This document shows, piece after piece, positions 43,594 to 54,449 of a stretch of DNA of 57,159 nt. The DNA is from Thiomonas intermedia (GTDB taxonomy: Bacteria > Pseudomonadota > Gammaproteobacteria > Burkholderiales > Burkholderiaceae_C). Every line of letters begins with the position of its first letter. Within the stretch, counting starts at the first letter, position 1. The stretch covers positions 1-57,159 of the forward strand of contig DZDA01000005.1 of NCBI GenBank assembly GCA_022730375.1. The letters run 5' to 3'. The notes under the pieces are model-generated. The model saw nothing but the letters and a program-made list of their open reading frames with translations. It was not told the DNA's origin and searched no databases. The translations under genes were made by a program, and so were the position numbers.

Positions 43594-44262
43594 ATGCTGA
43601 CCCTCGCACTGTCCAAGGGACGAATTTTCGAAGACACCCTGCCCATGCTGGCGCGGGCGGGCATCACGGTGTCGGGTGATCCCGAGTCCACGCGCAAACT
43701 CATCCTTCCGACCAATCGGCCGGATGTGCGCGTGGTGCTGGTGCGGGCCAGCGATGTGCCGACCTATGTGCGCTACGGCGGTGCCGACATGGGCGTGGCC
43801 GGGCTGGACGTGCTGCGCGAATACTTCGCCGGCAGCGGCGCTGACGGCTTGTATCTGCCGGTCGATCTGGGCATTGCCCGCTGCCGCCTGAGTGTGGCGG
43901 TGCGGCATGATTTCGACTACGCAGGCCAGGTCAAACAGGGCGCGCGTCTGCGGGTGGCGACCAAATACCTGCACATGGCGCGAGAACACTTCGCCACCAA
44001 GGGCGTGCACGTCGATCTGGTCAAGCTCTACGGTTCGATGGAGCTGGCGCCGCTGACCGGGCTGGCCGACGCCATCGTCGATCTGGTGTCCACCGGCGGC
44101 ACGCTCAAGGCCAATGGCCTGGTCGAGGTGGAACACATCATGGACATTTCCGCGCGTCTCATCGTCAACCAGGCCGCGCTCAAAACCCGCACGGCTTTGC
44201 TCAAACCCCTGATCGACCAACTGCGCGAAGCCGCGCAAGCGCCCGAGGAGTCCGCCGCATGA
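43594..44262 (+). CDS. hisG: ATP phosphoribosyltransferase, short form
   Basis: Catalyses the first, feedback-controlled step of histidine synthesis (ATP + PRPP). At 222 residues it is the short HisG(S) type, lacking the C-terminal regulatory domain; such enzymes need the HisZ regulatory subunit for activity. Family runs: [40 protein letters not shown]-like [14 protein letters not shown] and [21 protein letters not shown]. No hisZ is in the window; in relatives it is near purA. AAGGA precedes the ATG. Overlaps hisD by four bases. Confidence 0.96.
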   Translation: MLTLALSKGRIFEDTLPMLARAGITVSGDPESTRKLILPTNRPDVRVVLVRASDVPTYVRYGGADMGVAGLDVLREYFAGSGADGLYLPVDLGIARCRLSVAVRHDFDYAGQVKQGARLRVATKYLHMAREHFATKGVHVDLVKLYGSMELAPLTGLADAIVDLVSTGGTLKANGLVEVEHIMDISARLIVNQAALKTRTALLKPLIDQLREAAQAPEESAA

Positions 44263-45608
44263 ACGCGCCGCTCAGTGTCCCGCTTAGTGCCCCGATCCAT
44301 GCTTTGCAACTGCGCAGGCTAGACGCCACCGGCCCCGACTTCGAGGCGCAATACCGCGCCCTGTTTGCCCGCATGGCCGATGAAAACGCCGAGATCGATG
44401 CCCGCGCGGCCGACATCCTGCGCGATGTGCAACTGCGTGGCGATGCCGCCGTGCTCGACTGCACCCGCAAGTTCGACCGCCTCGACGCGCCCGACATGGC
44501 TGCGCTGGAGATCAGCCAGGCCGAGTTGCAGGCCGCGCTTGCCGCCATCACCCCGGAGCAGCGCGACGCGCTCGAGGTCGCCGCTACCCGGGTGCACCGC
44601 TACCACGAGCGCCAGTTGCAGCAAGTCGGCCAGAGCTGGGAGTACCGCGACGAAGACGGCACTCTGCTCGGCCAGAAGGTCACGCCACTCGACCGCGTGG
44701 GCATCTATGTGCCCGGCGGGAAGGCGGCCTATCCCTCTTCGGTGCTGATGAACGCCATTCCGGCGCATGTGGCGGGTGTGCAAGAGATCATCATGGTCGT
44801 GCCCACGCCCGACGGCGAGCGCAACCCGCTGGTGCTGGCCGCAGCGGCCGTGGCCGGCGTTAGCCGGGCCTTCGCCATCGGCGGCGCGCAGGCGGTGGGC
44901 GCACTGGCTTACGGCACGGCCACCGTGCCCGCGGTGGACAAGATCGTCGGCCCGGGCAACGCCTATGTGGCCGCGGCCAAGCGCCGGGTGTTCGGCGTCT
45001 GCGGCATCGACATGATCGCCGGGCCGTCCGAGATTCTGGTGCTTGCCGACGGCAGCACGCCGCCCGACTGGGTGGCGATGGATCTGTTCAGCCAGGCCGA
45101 GCATGACGAACTGGCGCAGAGCATCCTGCTCTGTCCCGATGCGGCCTATATCGACGCCGTGGCCGAGGCCATCCACCGGCTGCTGCCCGACATGCCGCGC
45201 AAGAACATCATCACCGTCTCGCTGAACGGCCGCGGCGCGCTCATCCGCGTGCGCGACATGGCGCAGGCTTGCGATCTGGCCAACCGCATCGCGCCGGAAC
45301 ACCTGGAGATTTCCGCGCAGAACCCGCATCAATATGTGCCTGCGCTCAAGCACGCCGGCGCGCTGTTCCTGGGCGCCTACACCTCCGAGTCGCTGGGCGA
45401 CTACTGCGCCGGGCCCAACCATGTCTTGCCCACTTCGGGCACGGCCCGGTTCTCCTCGCCGCTGGGGGTGTACGACTTCATCAAGCGCTCCAGCATCATC
45501 GAAGTCAGCGCCGAGGGCGCGCAGCAACTCGGCCGCATCGCCAGCGTGCTGGCCCACGGCGAGCGCCTGACCGCGCACGCCCGCGCCGCCGAAATGCGGC
45601 TGCGCTGA
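44259..45608 (+). CDS. hisD: Histidinol dehydrogenase
   Basis: Zinc enzyme for the last two steps of histidine synthesis (histidinol to histidine with two NAD). The 449-residue protein shows [52 protein letters not shown], the zinc/catalytic region [12 protein letters not shown] and the C-terminal [24 protein letters not shown] overlap with hisG gives coupled translation. hisC starts 12 bases after its stop. Confidence 0.97.
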   Translation: MNAPLSVPLSAPIHALQLRRLDATGPDFEAQYRALFARMADENAEIDARAADILRDVQLRGDAAVLDCTRKFDRLDAPDMAALEISQAELQAALAAITPEQRDALEVAATRVHRYHERQLQQVGQSWEYRDEDGTLLGQKVTPLDRVGIYVPGGKAAYPSSVLMNAIPAHVAGVQEIIMVVPTPDGERNPLVLAAAAVAGVSRAFAIGGAQAVGALAYGTATVPAVDKIVGPGNAYVAAAKRRVFGVCGIDMIAGPSEILVLADGSTPPDWVAMDLFSQAEHDELAQSILLCPDAAYIDAVAEAIHRLLPDMPRKNIITVSLNGRGALIRVRDMAQACDLANRIAPEHLEISAQNPHQYVPALKHAGALFLGAYTSESLGDYCAGPNHVLPTSGTARFSSPLGVYDFIKRSSIIEVSAEGAQQLGRIASVLAHGERLTAHARAAEMRLR

Positions 45609-45620
45609 AACGGAAATGCC

Positions 45621-46706
45621 ATGAGCCGATTCTGGAGCGAAGTCGTTCACGGCCTGACCCCTTATGTGCCGGGCGAACAGCCGCGCATCGACGGGCTGAT
45701 CAAGCTCAACACCAATGAATGCCCCTATCCGCCCAGCGACCAGGTGCTGCAGGCCATCGCGGCGCAGACCACGGGCGATTTGCGCCTCTACCCAGACCCG
45801 CAGGCCACAGGGCTCAAGGCAGCGATCGCGCACCATCACGGGCTGAAGGCCGAGCAGGTCTTTGTCGGTAACGGCTCGGACGAAGTGCTGGCGCATGCCT
45901 TCATGGCCTTGCTGCGGCACCCGGCGCCGTTGCTGCACCCCGATATTTCGTACAGCTTCTATCCCGTCTACGCCCGCTTGTATGGCATCGAGACCCGCGA
46001 GATCGCGCTGCGTGCCGACTTCTCCATCGCGGTCGATGACTATCTGCAGGCCGGGCCGAACGGCGGCATCATTTTCCCCAATCCCAATGCCCCAACCGGC
46101 ATGGCGCTTCCCCTCTCGGAGGTGGAACGTCTGCTGGCGGGCAATCCCGATTCCGTGGTGGTGGTCGATGAGGCGTATGTCGATTTCGGCGCGCAGACCG
46201 CTGCCGCGCTGGTCGATCGCTATCCGCAATTGCTGGTGATTCGCACCCTGTCCAAGGCCTGGGCGCTGGCCGGCTTGCGCGTGGGCTATGCGCTGGGCCA
46301 CCCCGATCTGATCGATGCACTCAGCCGGGTGAAAGACAGCTTCAATTCCTATCCACTCGACCGTCTGGCGCTCGCCGGCGCCACGGCTGCCATGACTGAT
46401 GCCGCCTGGCTGGCGCAAACCAGCGCACGCATTCAAGCCAGCCGTGACGCGTTGAGCGAAGGCCTGCGCGCGCGCGGGTTCGAGGTGCTGCCTTCGCAGG
46501 CGAATTTCGTGTTCGCGCGCCACCCCGCACATGAGGGCGCACGCCTGGCGGCGCAGTTGCGCGAGCAGCGCATTCTGGTGCGGCAATTCGCGCGCCCGCA
46601 GCGCATTGCCGACTTCCTGCGCATCACTATCGGCACCCCGCAGCAGTGCGAAACCTTGCTGAACGCTTACGACGCCATTGCTGATCAGACGGCTGCGTCG
46701 CGCTGA
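45621..46706 (+). CDS. hisC: Histidinol-phosphate aminotransferase
   Basis: PLP-dependent enzyme of 361 residues converting imidazole-acetol phosphate to histidinol phosphate. Seen: [12 protein letters not shown] near the N-terminus, [38 protein letters not shown], and the PLP-lysine region [19 protein letters not shown], then FVFARHP. It lies in the his operon between hisD and hisB (45 bp). A second hisC for tyrosine or phenylalanine may exist elsewhere; this one is the operon copy. Confidence 0.96.
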   Translation: MSRFWSEVVHGLTPYVPGEQPRIDGLIKLNTNECPYPPSDQVLQAIAAQTTGDLRLYPDPQATGLKAAIAHHHGLKAEQVFVGNGSDEVLAHAFMALLRHPAPLLHPDISYSFYPVYARLYGIETREIALRADFSIAVDDYLQAGPNGGIIFPNPNAPTGMALPLSEVERLLAGNPDSVVVVDEAYVDFGAQTAAALVDRYPQLLVIRTLSKAWALAGLRVGYALGHPDLIDALSRVKDSFNSYPLDRLALAGATAAMTDAAWLAQTSARIQASRDALSEGLRARGFEVLPSQANFVFARHPAHEGARLAAQLREQRILVRQFARPQRIADFLRITIGTPQQCETLLNAYDAIADQTAASR

Positions 46707-46751
46707 CGTTACGATTGCGCCTGTCGACCGCCGTTCTCACGCCACCTCCCC

Positions 46752-47339
46752 ATGCGCACTGCCCAGGTTTCCCGCAACACCGCCGAGACGCAAATCACCG
46801 TGTCCATCAACCTCGATGGCACCGGCGTCTCCAAACTGTCCACCGGTGTTGGCTTCTTTGATCACATGCTCGACCAGATCGCCCGGCACGGGCTGATCGA
46901 CCTCGACATCCAGGCCAAGGGCGATCTGCATATCGACGCGCATCACACGGTCGAAGATGTGGGCATCACGCTGGGCCAGGCGCTGGCGCGGGCCATCGGC
47001 GACAAGAAGGGCATCCGCCGTTACGGCCATGCCTATGTGCCGCTCGATGAAGCCCTGAGCCGCGTGGTCATCGATTTTTCAGGCCGCCCCGGTCTGGAAT
47101 GGCATGTGCCGTTCACCCGCGCCATGATTGGCGAATTCGACGTCGATCTGGCCCACGAATTCTTTCAGGGGTTGGTCAATCATGCCGCCATCACCGTGCA
47201 TGTCGACAATCTGCGCGGCGACAACGCGCATCACCAGTGCGAAACCGTGTTCAAGGCTTTCGGCCGCGCCCTGCGGGCGGCCGCCGAACGCGATCCCCGC
47301 ATGGGCGAAGTGATTCCCTCGACCAAAGGTTCGCTGTAA
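46752..47339 (+). CDS. hisB: Imidazoleglycerol-phosphate dehydratase
   Basis: A monofunctional dehydratase of 195 residues (no N-terminal phosphatase domain as in E. coli HisB). The manganese-binding His motifs are present: [33 protein letters not shown] and [15 protein letters not shown] separate histidinol phosphatase is therefore needed and is not in this window. The last codons and stop are duplicated just downstream as a 14-bp imperfect repeat. Confidence 0.97.
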   Translation: MRTAQVSRNTAETQITVSINLDGTGVSKLSTGVGFFDHMLDQIARHGLIDLDIQAKGDLHIDAHHTVEDVGITLGQALARAIGDKKGIRRYGHAYVPLDEALSRVVIDFSGRPGLEWHVPFTRAMIGEFDVDLAHEFFQGLVNHAAITVHVDNLRGDNAHHQCETVFKAFGRALRAAAERDPRMGEVIPSTKGSL

Positions 47340-47359
47340 ATTGGCCGCTGTAAATGGGC
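47332..47359. repeat. 14-bp imperfect tandem duplication covering the hisB stop codon
   Basis: CGCTGTAAATTGGC (47332-47345) is followed directly by CGCTGTAAATGGGC (47346-47359), 13 of 14 identical. The first copy includes the hisB stop TAA; the second carries a spare TAA. Confidence 0.85.
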
Positions 47360-47432
47360 ATTACAGGCCCGCTCTTGTCTTTCTGTCTTTCGCGCTGCTT
47401 TCTGAAGTCAAACCGCCTCCTTTCCTGAATCG

Positions 47433-48092
47433 ATGAAACGCGTTGCCGTTGTGGACTATGGCATGGGCAATCTGCGCTCGGTGTCGCAAGCTGTGGCGCA
47501 TGTCGCCGCAGGCTCCGAGTTTGACGTGGTCGTGACCTCCGACCCCGCCGTGGTGCGCGCAGCCGACCGCGTGGTGCTGCCCGGCCAAGGCGCCATGCCC
47601 GACTGCATGCGCGAGTTGCGCGAGTCCGGCCTGCAGGAGGCCGTGCTGCAAGCCGCCGCCAGCAAGCCGCTGTTCGGCGTCTGCGTGGGCATGCAGATGC
47701 TGCTCGATCACAGCACCGAAGGTCATGTCGATGGTCTCGGCCTGATTCCCGGCCAGGTGCAGCGCTTCGAGCTCGACGGCCAGTTGCAGCCCGATGGCAG
47801 CCGCTACAAAGTGCCGCATATGGGCTGGAACGCGGTGTGGCAGGGCCGCGATGCGCGTGGGGCGCTGCATCCGCTATGGGCGCATGTGCCTGATGGCGCG
47901 GCGTTCTACTTCGTGCACAGCTTTTACGCAGCGCCGCAAGACGGCAGCCACAGCGCGGGCGAGACCGAGTATGGCGTGCGGTTTGCCAGCGCGGTGGCGC
48001 GCGACAACCTTTTCGCCACCCAGTTTCACCCCGAAAAAAGTGCCGACGCCGGGCTGATGCTGTATCGCAATTTTCTACACTGGTCGCCCTGA
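47433..48092 (+). CDS. hisH: Imidazole glycerol phosphate synthase, glutaminase subunit
   Basis: Class I glutamine amidotransferase that supplies ammonia to HisF. The 219-residue protein has [14 protein letters not shown] at the start, the oxyanion run [11 protein letters not shown], the nucleophile elbow [13 protein letters not shown] with the catalytic Cys, and the His/Glu pair in [12 protein letters not shown]. The 93 bp upstream hold the hisB tail repeat and no gene. Its stop codon abuts the large palindrome at 48092-48252. Confidence 0.96.
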   Translation: MKRVAVVDYGMGNLRSVSQAVAHVAAGSEFDVVVTSDPAVVRAADRVVLPGQGAMPDCMRELRESGLQEAVLQAAASKPLFGVCVGMQMLLDHSTEGHVDGLGLIPGQVQRFELDGQLQPDGSRYKVPHMGWNAVWQGRDARGALHPLWAHVPDGAAFYFVHSFYAAPQDGSHSAGETEYGVRFASAVARDNLFATQFHPEKSADAGLMLYRNFLHWSP

Positions 48093-48252
48093 GAGGGTGT
48101 GAACAAATCCGCCATGACCGCTCCTCGCGCCCAAACACCCCCGCTCGGTGTTGCAAATGCTCGCCGTGCCGACGGGCACGGCTGTGCTTTGCGCCTTGAC
48201 CGGGGGCGTTTGGACGCGCTGCTCGGCCACGCCGGATTCATTCACACCCTCT
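48092..48252. repeat. 161-bp imperfect palindrome (MITE-like or structured RNA element) between hisH and hisA
   Basis: The whole stretch reads as one long inverted repeat. The tips AGAGGGTGTGAA (48092-48103) and TTCACACCCTCT (48241-48252) are exactly complementary. Inside, CCAAAC(A/G)CCCCCG (about 48131-48143) matches its partner (about 48200-48212) with one change, and GTGCC/GGCAC close a GACG loop near 48172. Aligning the two ~79-base arms by eye gives roughly three quarters identity with one gap. It fills most of the gap between hisH and hisA. A frame for 66 residues (48099-48299) crosses it but has no family look. Nature unknown: a miniature inverted-repeat element or a folded RNA. Confidence 0.8.
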
Positions 48253-48337
48253 GGGCGCGATCGGTGAAGCCGAGTTCCCAGTGTTGTTTCCTGTTCTGAC
48301 TTCTCAGTTCTGATCTCTTTTCCACTGCCCTGACATC

Positions 48338-49072
48338 ATGCTGCTCATTCCGGCAATCGACCTCAAGGACGGCCAGTGCGTTCGCCTCGAACAAGGTGAA
48401 ATGCAAGGCGCCACGGTGTTCTCCAAAGATCCCGCCGCCATGGCCCGGCACTGGATCGACCAGGGCGCTGAACGCCTGCATCTGGTCGATCTCAACGGCG
48501 CCTTCGCCGGCAAGCCGCGCAATGCCGAGGCCATTGCCGCGATTCTCGACGAGGTGGGCGATGAGATTCCGGTGCAGCTCGGCGGAGGCATCCGCGATCT
48601 CGACACCATCGAGGCCTATCTCGACCAGGGCCTGAGCTTTGTCATCATCGGCACGGCCGCGGTGAAAAACCCCGGCTTCCTGCGCGATGCCTGCAGCGCC
48701 TTCGGCGGCCACATCATCGTCGGCCTCGACGCCCGCGACGGCAAAGTCGCCACCGATGGCTGGAGCAAACTCACCGGCCACGAAGTCGCCGATCTGGCAC
48801 GCAAGTTTCAGGACTACGGCATCGAAGGCGTGATCTACACCGATATCGGCCGCGACGGCATGCTCACCGGCATCAACATCGAGGCCACGGTGCGACTGGC
48901 CGAAGTGCTCGACGTGCCGGTCATCGCCTCCGGCGGTCTGTCGGGCATGGACGACATCGAAAAGCTCTGCGCGGTGGAAAGCAGCGGCGTCGAAGGCGTG
49001 ATCTGCGGCCGCTCCATCTACACCGGCGCGCTCGATTTCGCCGCCGCCCAACGCTACGTCACCAGCCGCTGA
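48338..49072 (+). CDS. hisA: ProFAR isomerase
   Basis: Beta/alpha-barrel isomerase of 244 residues in histidine synthesis (Amadori rearrangement of ProFAR to PRFAR). The catalytic Asp8 is in [16 protein letters not shown] and the second Asp in [13 protein letters not shown]; phosphate-binding [10 protein letters not shown] and [13 protein letters not shown] are present. The internal half-barrel repeat shared with HisF is evident. It lies 85 bp after the palindromic element and 32 bp before hisF. Confidence 0.97.
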   Translation: MLLIPAIDLKDGQCVRLEQGEMQGATVFSKDPAAMARHWIDQGAERLHLVDLNGAFAGKPRNAEAIAAILDEVGDEIPVQLGGGIRDLDTIEAYLDQGLSFVIIGTAAVKNPGFLRDACSAFGGHIIVGLDARDGKVATDGWSKLTGHEVADLARKFQDYGIEGVIYTDIGRDGMLTGINIEATVRLAEVLDVPVIASGGLSGMDDIEKLCAVESSGVEGVICGRSIYTGALDFAAAQRYVTSR

Positions 49073-49104
49073 CGCGGCCCTTAGCGGCACTAAGCGCTCC
49101 CATC

Positions 49105-49878
<774 letters not shown>

Positions 49879-49895
49879 GCGTCTTGCGCAAACTG

Positions 49896-49925
49896 TTGGG
49901 CCAGGGCGGGGGGAACGCCTAAAAT
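49896..49925 (+). promoter_or_regulatory. Possible promoter upstream of hisIE
   Basis: TTGGGC (49896-49901) and TAAAAT (49920-49925) are spaced 18 bp, just before the hisIE start at 49933; the transcript would then be nearly leaderless or the element may instead serve genes further on. The flank GAACGCCTAAAATC matches the one before murA. Confidence 0.35.
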
Positions 49926-49932
49926 CTATTCC

Positions 49933-50679
49933 ATGAACTGGCTCGATCAAGTCAAATGGGATGCCCGCGGGCTCGTGCCCGCCATCGCGCAAGATGCGCA
50001 CACCGGGCGCGTGCTCATGTTCGCCTGGATGAACCGCGAAGCGCTGGAACTGACGCACCAACGCGGCGAAGCGGTGTATTGGTCGCGCTCGCGGCGCCGG
50101 CTGTGGCACAAAGGCGAAGAATCAGGCCATGTGCAGACCGTGCGCGACATCCGCCTCGATTGCGACGGCGACGTAGTGCTGCTGCAGGTGGAGCAGGCGG
50201 GCGGCATCGCCTGCCACACCGGGCGGGAGTCCTGTTTTTTCAACAGCCTCGATCATGGTCACTGGAAGGCGGCGGATCCGGTACTGAAAGACCCAGCACA
50301 CATCTATGACGGTGCGTCTTCGCATGGGCAGGTTGATGAGGCCGGGGCCGCCGATTCCAGCGCGGGGCTGGAGCGCATCTACGCCACCATCGTCAGCCGT
50401 AAAGGGGCCGATCCAAGCGCGTCTTATGTGGCGCGGCTGTTTCACAAGGGCGAAGACGCCATTCTGAAAAAAATCGGCGAAGAGGCCACCGAACTCGTCA
50501 TGGCGGCCAAGGATGGCGAGGCGGAGAAAATTCTGTATGAGACCGCTGACCTGTGGTTCCACAGTCTGATCGCCCTTGCCCAGCATGGCCTCACACCGCA
50601 ACAAGTGCTTGCCGAACTGGAGCGCCGCGAAGGCAGGTCTGGTCTGGCCGAGTTTGCCGCACGCGCGGCTAAACCCTGA
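49933..50679 (+). CDS. hisIE: Bifunctional phosphoribosyl-AMP cyclohydrolase / phosphoribosyl-ATP pyrophosphatase
   Basis: A fusion of the second and third histidine enzymes, 248 residues. HisI part (about 1-125): [33 protein letters not shown], the zinc/magnesium sites [17 protein letters not shown] and [14 protein letters not shown] linker of about 30 residues ([20 protein letters not shown]) leads to the HisE part (about 155-235) with [19 protein letters not shown] and [22 protein letters not shown]. Both active sites look complete. Many betaproteobacteria have separate hisI and hisE, so the fusion is a lineage marker. Frame is continuous with no sign of a sequencing artefact. Confidence 0.94.
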   Translation: MNWLDQVKWDARGLVPAIAQDAHTGRVLMFAWMNREALELTHQRGEAVYWSRSRRRLWHKGEESGHVQTVRDIRLDCDGDVVLLQVEQAGGIACHTGRESCFFNSLDHGHWKAADPVLKDPAHIYDGASSHGQVDEAGAADSSAGLERIYATIVSRKGADPSASYVARLFHKGEDAILKKIGEEATELVMAAKDGEAEKILYETADLWFHSLIALAQHGLTPQQVLAELERREGRSGLAEFAARAAKP

Positions 50680-50689
50680 GCACGTCGCC

Positions 50690-51058
50690 ATGAACGATCC
50701 AAAAATCATCATCGATCAACCCGGCCCTCAAGACGTCGAGGGGCTCAAAACGATTGCGCTGGTCGTCTATGTGCTGCAGGCGTTGAGTTTTTTCTGGGGC
50801 ATCACCGCCGTTGTCGGCGTGATCATCGACTATGTGAAGCTCGATGACGCCCGCGGCACCTGGGTGGAAAATCATCTGCGCTGGCAGATTCGCACCTTCT
50901 GGTGGGCGCTATTCTGGTCGGTACTCGGTTTCGCCCTGATCTGGGTTTTCGGCCTGGGGTTTCTGGTGCTGGCCGTGGTGTATTTCTGGACCATCTACCG
51001 CGTAGTCAAAGGCTGGCTCAAACTCACCGAGCGCAAGCAGGTGCGTCCTTCTCTCTAA
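50690..51058 (+). CDS. DUF4870-type small membrane protein
   Basis: A 122-residue protein with three hydrophobic helices (about 22-46, 66-90, 88-108) and charged ends. YVLQALSFFWGITAVVGVIIDYVK, followed by WVENHLRWQIRTFWW, resembles the DUF4870 family of unknown function. Members with this look often lie between hisE and the HIT/tat genes in Burkholderiales, so the position is conserved but uninformative. Starts 10 bases after hisIE. Confidence 0.8.
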   Translation: MNDPKIIIDQPGPQDVEGLKTIALVVYVLQALSFFWGITAVVGVIIDYVKLDDARGTWVENHLRWQIRTFWWALFWSVLGFALIWVFGLGFLVLAVVYFWTIYRVVKGWLKLTERKQVRPSL

Positions 51059-51086
51059 ATCTTTTTCCTCGCTGTTGCCGTGCGCC

Positions 51087-51437
51087 ATGACTGATTCCCA
51101 ATGCATTTTCTGCAAAATCGCCGCAGGTGAACTGCCCGCAAAAGTGCTGTACCAGGACGAGGATGTGGTCGCATTTCACGACATTCACCCGGCCGCGCCC
51201 GTCCATTTCCTGATCATTCCCCGACTGCATCTATCGTCTTTATTCAATGTGGGTACTGAGCACAATGCTTTACTCGGTAAAATGTTGCAGCTTGTACCCC
51301 GACTGGCGCGTGAGCAGGGTTGTGATGATGGGTTCCGTACCGTCATCAACACCGGCCAGAACGGAGGGCAGGAAGTGTTTCACCTGCACTTGCACGTTAT
51401 GGGCGGCCCCCGTCCGTGGAAAAAACAGGCCCCTTAA
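51087..51437 (+). CDS. HIT-family nucleotide phosphoramidase (HinT-like)
   Basis: A 116-residue histidine-triad protein: MTDSQCIFCKIAAGELPAKV at the start, VAFHDIHPAAPVHFLIIPRLH, and the catalytic triad EVFHLHLHVMGG near the C-terminus. HinT proteins hydrolyse adenosine phosphoramidates and acyl-adenylates. A TTG four codons upstream (51075) is possible; the ATG is preferred. Position between his and tat genes is conserved in related genomes. Confidence 0.94.
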   Translation: MTDSQCIFCKIAAGELPAKVLYQDEDVVAFHDIHPAAPVHFLIIPRLHLSSLFNVGTEHNALLGKMLQLVPRLAREQGCDDGFRTVINTGQNGGQEVFHLHLHVMGGPRPWKKQAP

Positions 51438-51461
51438 ATTTTTGCGGCGAAGGAGTAAATC

Positions 51462-51704
51462 ATGGGCTCATTTAGCATTTGGCACTGGCTGATCGTGCTG
51501 GTGATTGTGATGATGGTGTTCGGCACCAAGAAGTTGAAGAACATGGGTTCCGACCTCGGTTCTGCAGTGAAAGGCTTCAAGGACGGCGTGCGCGATGCCA
51601 GCGCAGATGACAAGCCCGCCGAGGCCGACAAGCAGCTTGCCGCTGAAGCCAGCGCCAAGAAGGAAGCCATCGACGTGCAGGCCAAAGAGAAGTCGTCTTC
51701 CTGA
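51462..51704 (+). CDS. tatA: Sec-independent translocase subunit TatA
   Basis: An 80-residue pore-forming subunit of the twin-arginine translocase, which exports folded proteins. One N-terminal helix ([21 protein letters not shown] with the conserved FGTKKL hinge), an amphipathic helix ([15 protein letters not shown]) and an acidic/Lys tail. A terminator 18 bp downstream separates it from tatB, which may raise TatA relative to TatBC. Confidence 0.95.
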   Translation: MGSFSIWHWLIVLVIVMMVFGTKKLKNMGSDLGSAVKGFKDGVRDASADDKPAEADKQLAAEASAKKEAIDVQAKEKSSS

Positions 51705-51721
51705 AGACGGCCCTCACCGTG

Positions 51722-51745
51722 AGCCGGCAGCGATGCCGGTTTTTT
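51722..51745 (+). terminator. Intrinsic terminator between tatA and tatB
   Basis: AGCCGGC (51722-51728) pairs with GCCGGTT (51735-51741, one G-T pair) around a 6-nt loop, and six T follow (51740-51745). It lies inside the tat gene row, 18 bp after tatA and 76 bp before tatB. Confidence 0.8.
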
Positions 51746-51820
51746 GTCTTGTCCCGATTTTGTCCGCCTCTCTTTTCTTGTGCGGCCCCCCTGCTGCGCC
51801 ATTGCTCCCACTGACCGCCC

Positions 51821-52309
51821 ATGTTTGACATCGGAATGTCCGAAATCGGCTTGATCGGCGTGGTTGCGCTCGTCGTTCTAGGGCCCGAAAAATTGCCGCG
51901 TGTGGCTCGCACAGCGGGCAATCTGCTGGGCCGCGCGCAGCGCTACTTGGCTGACGTGAAAGCCGAGGTCAATCGCCAAATCGATCTTGAAGAACTGCGC
52001 AACGTGAAATCGTCCCTTGAGACTGCGGCGCAGGATATGAAAAAGTCGGTGAGCGACAACGTGGCCGAGGTCAGGGGCAGTTTTGACGATGCCTGGAAGG
52101 AAGCCACGGCGGGTCTGAGTGGCGAGTCCGAGCCTTCGATGGCCGATGGTTTTTCGTCCCCCAGTCTGCCCAGCCCCGACTATCCGACCAAGAAACGCAA
52201 AAAACTCTCGGGCAATACGGTTCCGCAGTGGTACCGGCGGCAGGCTCGTGTGCGCACCCAGGCCTTGTCGGGAGCGGCGCGAATGGCGCGTTATCGCGTC
52301 AAGCGCTGA
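51821..52309 (+). CDS. tatB: Sec-independent translocase subunit TatB
   Basis: A 162-residue receptor-complex subunit. The N-terminal MFDIGMSEIGLIGVVALVVLGPEKLPRVAR is the TatB signature (Glu in the helix, LGPEKLP hinge), followed by a long amphipathic/coiled region (about 25-90) and a basic C-terminus. With TatC it binds twin-arginine signals. 66 bp separate it from the tatC start. Confidence 0.94.
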   Translation: MFDIGMSEIGLIGVVALVVLGPEKLPRVARTAGNLLGRAQRYLADVKAEVNRQIDLEELRNVKSSLETAAQDMKKSVSDNVAEVRGSFDDAWKEATAGLSGESEPSMADGFSSPSLPSPDYPTKKRKKLSGNTVPQWYRRQARVRTQALSGAARMARYRVKR

Positions 52310-52375
52310 TCGCCGTGCTGATGCGGCGCCCCTTCTGCATATTCCATCCTCTCTTTGCAAACGAGTGCATCGCCC

Positions 52376-53179
52376 GTGTCTGACCCCAAGAAAACAGTGA
52401 CACCGGACAGCCCCGAGGCCGAGCAGCCGTTCATCACGCATCTGGTCGAACTGCGCAACCGGCTCGTCCGCGCCATTGCGGCCATCGGCGTGGTGTTCAT
52501 CGTGCTGTCAATCTACCCCGGCCCTTCGGGGCTGTTCGATCTGCTGTCCCAACCGCTCATCGCGCATCTGCCCAAGGGCTCGACGATGATCGCCATTGGC
52601 GTGATCTCGCCATTTGTGGTGCCCATCAAGGTCACGCTGCTGGTGGCGTTTATGATCGCCTTGCCTGCAGTGCTCTATCAGGTTTGGGCCTTTGTTGCGC
52701 CGGGCCTTTACACGCATGAAAAGCGGCTGGTCATGCCGCTGATCATCAGCAGTACGCTGTTGTTTTACATGGGGGTGGCGTTTTGCTACTTCTTCGTATT
52801 CGGGCGATTGTTCACCTTCATTCAGGGTTTTGCCCCGAAAGTGATCACCGCCGCCCCGGACATTGAGGCGTACTTGAGTTTCATGCTGACCATGTTCATG
52901 GCTTTCGGCACAGCGTTCGAGGTGCCGGTGGTGCTCATGGTGCTGGTGCGCTTCGGGCTGGTGACGGTTGAGCAGCTCAAATCGTGGCGCAGCTATTTCA
53001 TCGTGGTGGCGTTCATTGTGGCGGCCATCGTCACGCCGCCGGATGTGGTGTCGCAGACTTCGCTGGCGCTGTCGATGATTCTGCTGTTCGAGGTCGGCAT
53101 TCTCGCGGCAAAGTATCTGGTCAAGTATTCGGCGCCGCCTTCCGACGAAGAAAAAGACGTGCAGTCGCCAGCAGCCTGA
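52376..53179 (+). CDS. tatC: Sec-independent translocase subunit TatC
   Basis: A 267-residue protein with six membrane helices that recognises the twin-arginine motif. FITHLVELRNRLVRAIAAIG is the conserved N-terminal signature, YQVWAFVAPGLYTHEKRLV the first periplasmic/cytosolic loop region, and FGTAFEVPVVLMVLVRFGLV and FIVAAIVTPPDVVSQ the C-terminal half. I chose GTG at 52376 (protein starts MSDPKK) because the longer frame begins with TTG and adds seven unconserved residues; no strong ribosome site is visible. It converges on the DegS-like gene with 25 bp between. Confidence 0.95.
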   Translation: MSDPKKTVTPDSPEAEQPFITHLVELRNRLVRAIAAIGVVFIVLSIYPGPSGLFDLLSQPLIAHLPKGSTMIAIGVISPFVVPIKVTLLVAFMIALPAVLYQVWAFVAPGLYTHEKRLVMPLIISSTLLFYMGVAFCYFFVFGRLFTFIQGFAPKVITAAPDIEAYLSFMLTMFMAFGTAFEVPVVLMVLVRFGLVTVEQLKSWRSYFIVVAFIVAAIVTPPDVVSQTSLALSMILLFEVGILAAKYLVKYSAPPSDEEKDVQSPAA

Positions 53180-53204
53180 GCGCTACGCATAACGCCATTT
53201 CCGC

Positions 53205-54386
<1,182 letters not shown>

Positions 54387-54449
54387 ACAGAGACCGAGTG
54401 AGGAGATGTCTCCTCACATGGCGGCGCGTCATCACGCTTCAAGGCCACC

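Noticed and set aside
44319-46586. 755-codon open frame antisense to hisD-hisC
   Set aside because: Shadow of two well-recognised his genes; composition is His/Arg-rich with no family features.
48099-48299. 66-codon frame between hisH and hisA
   Set aside because: Most of it lies in the 161-bp palindrome, it has no ribosome site and no family resemblance; better explained by the repeat.
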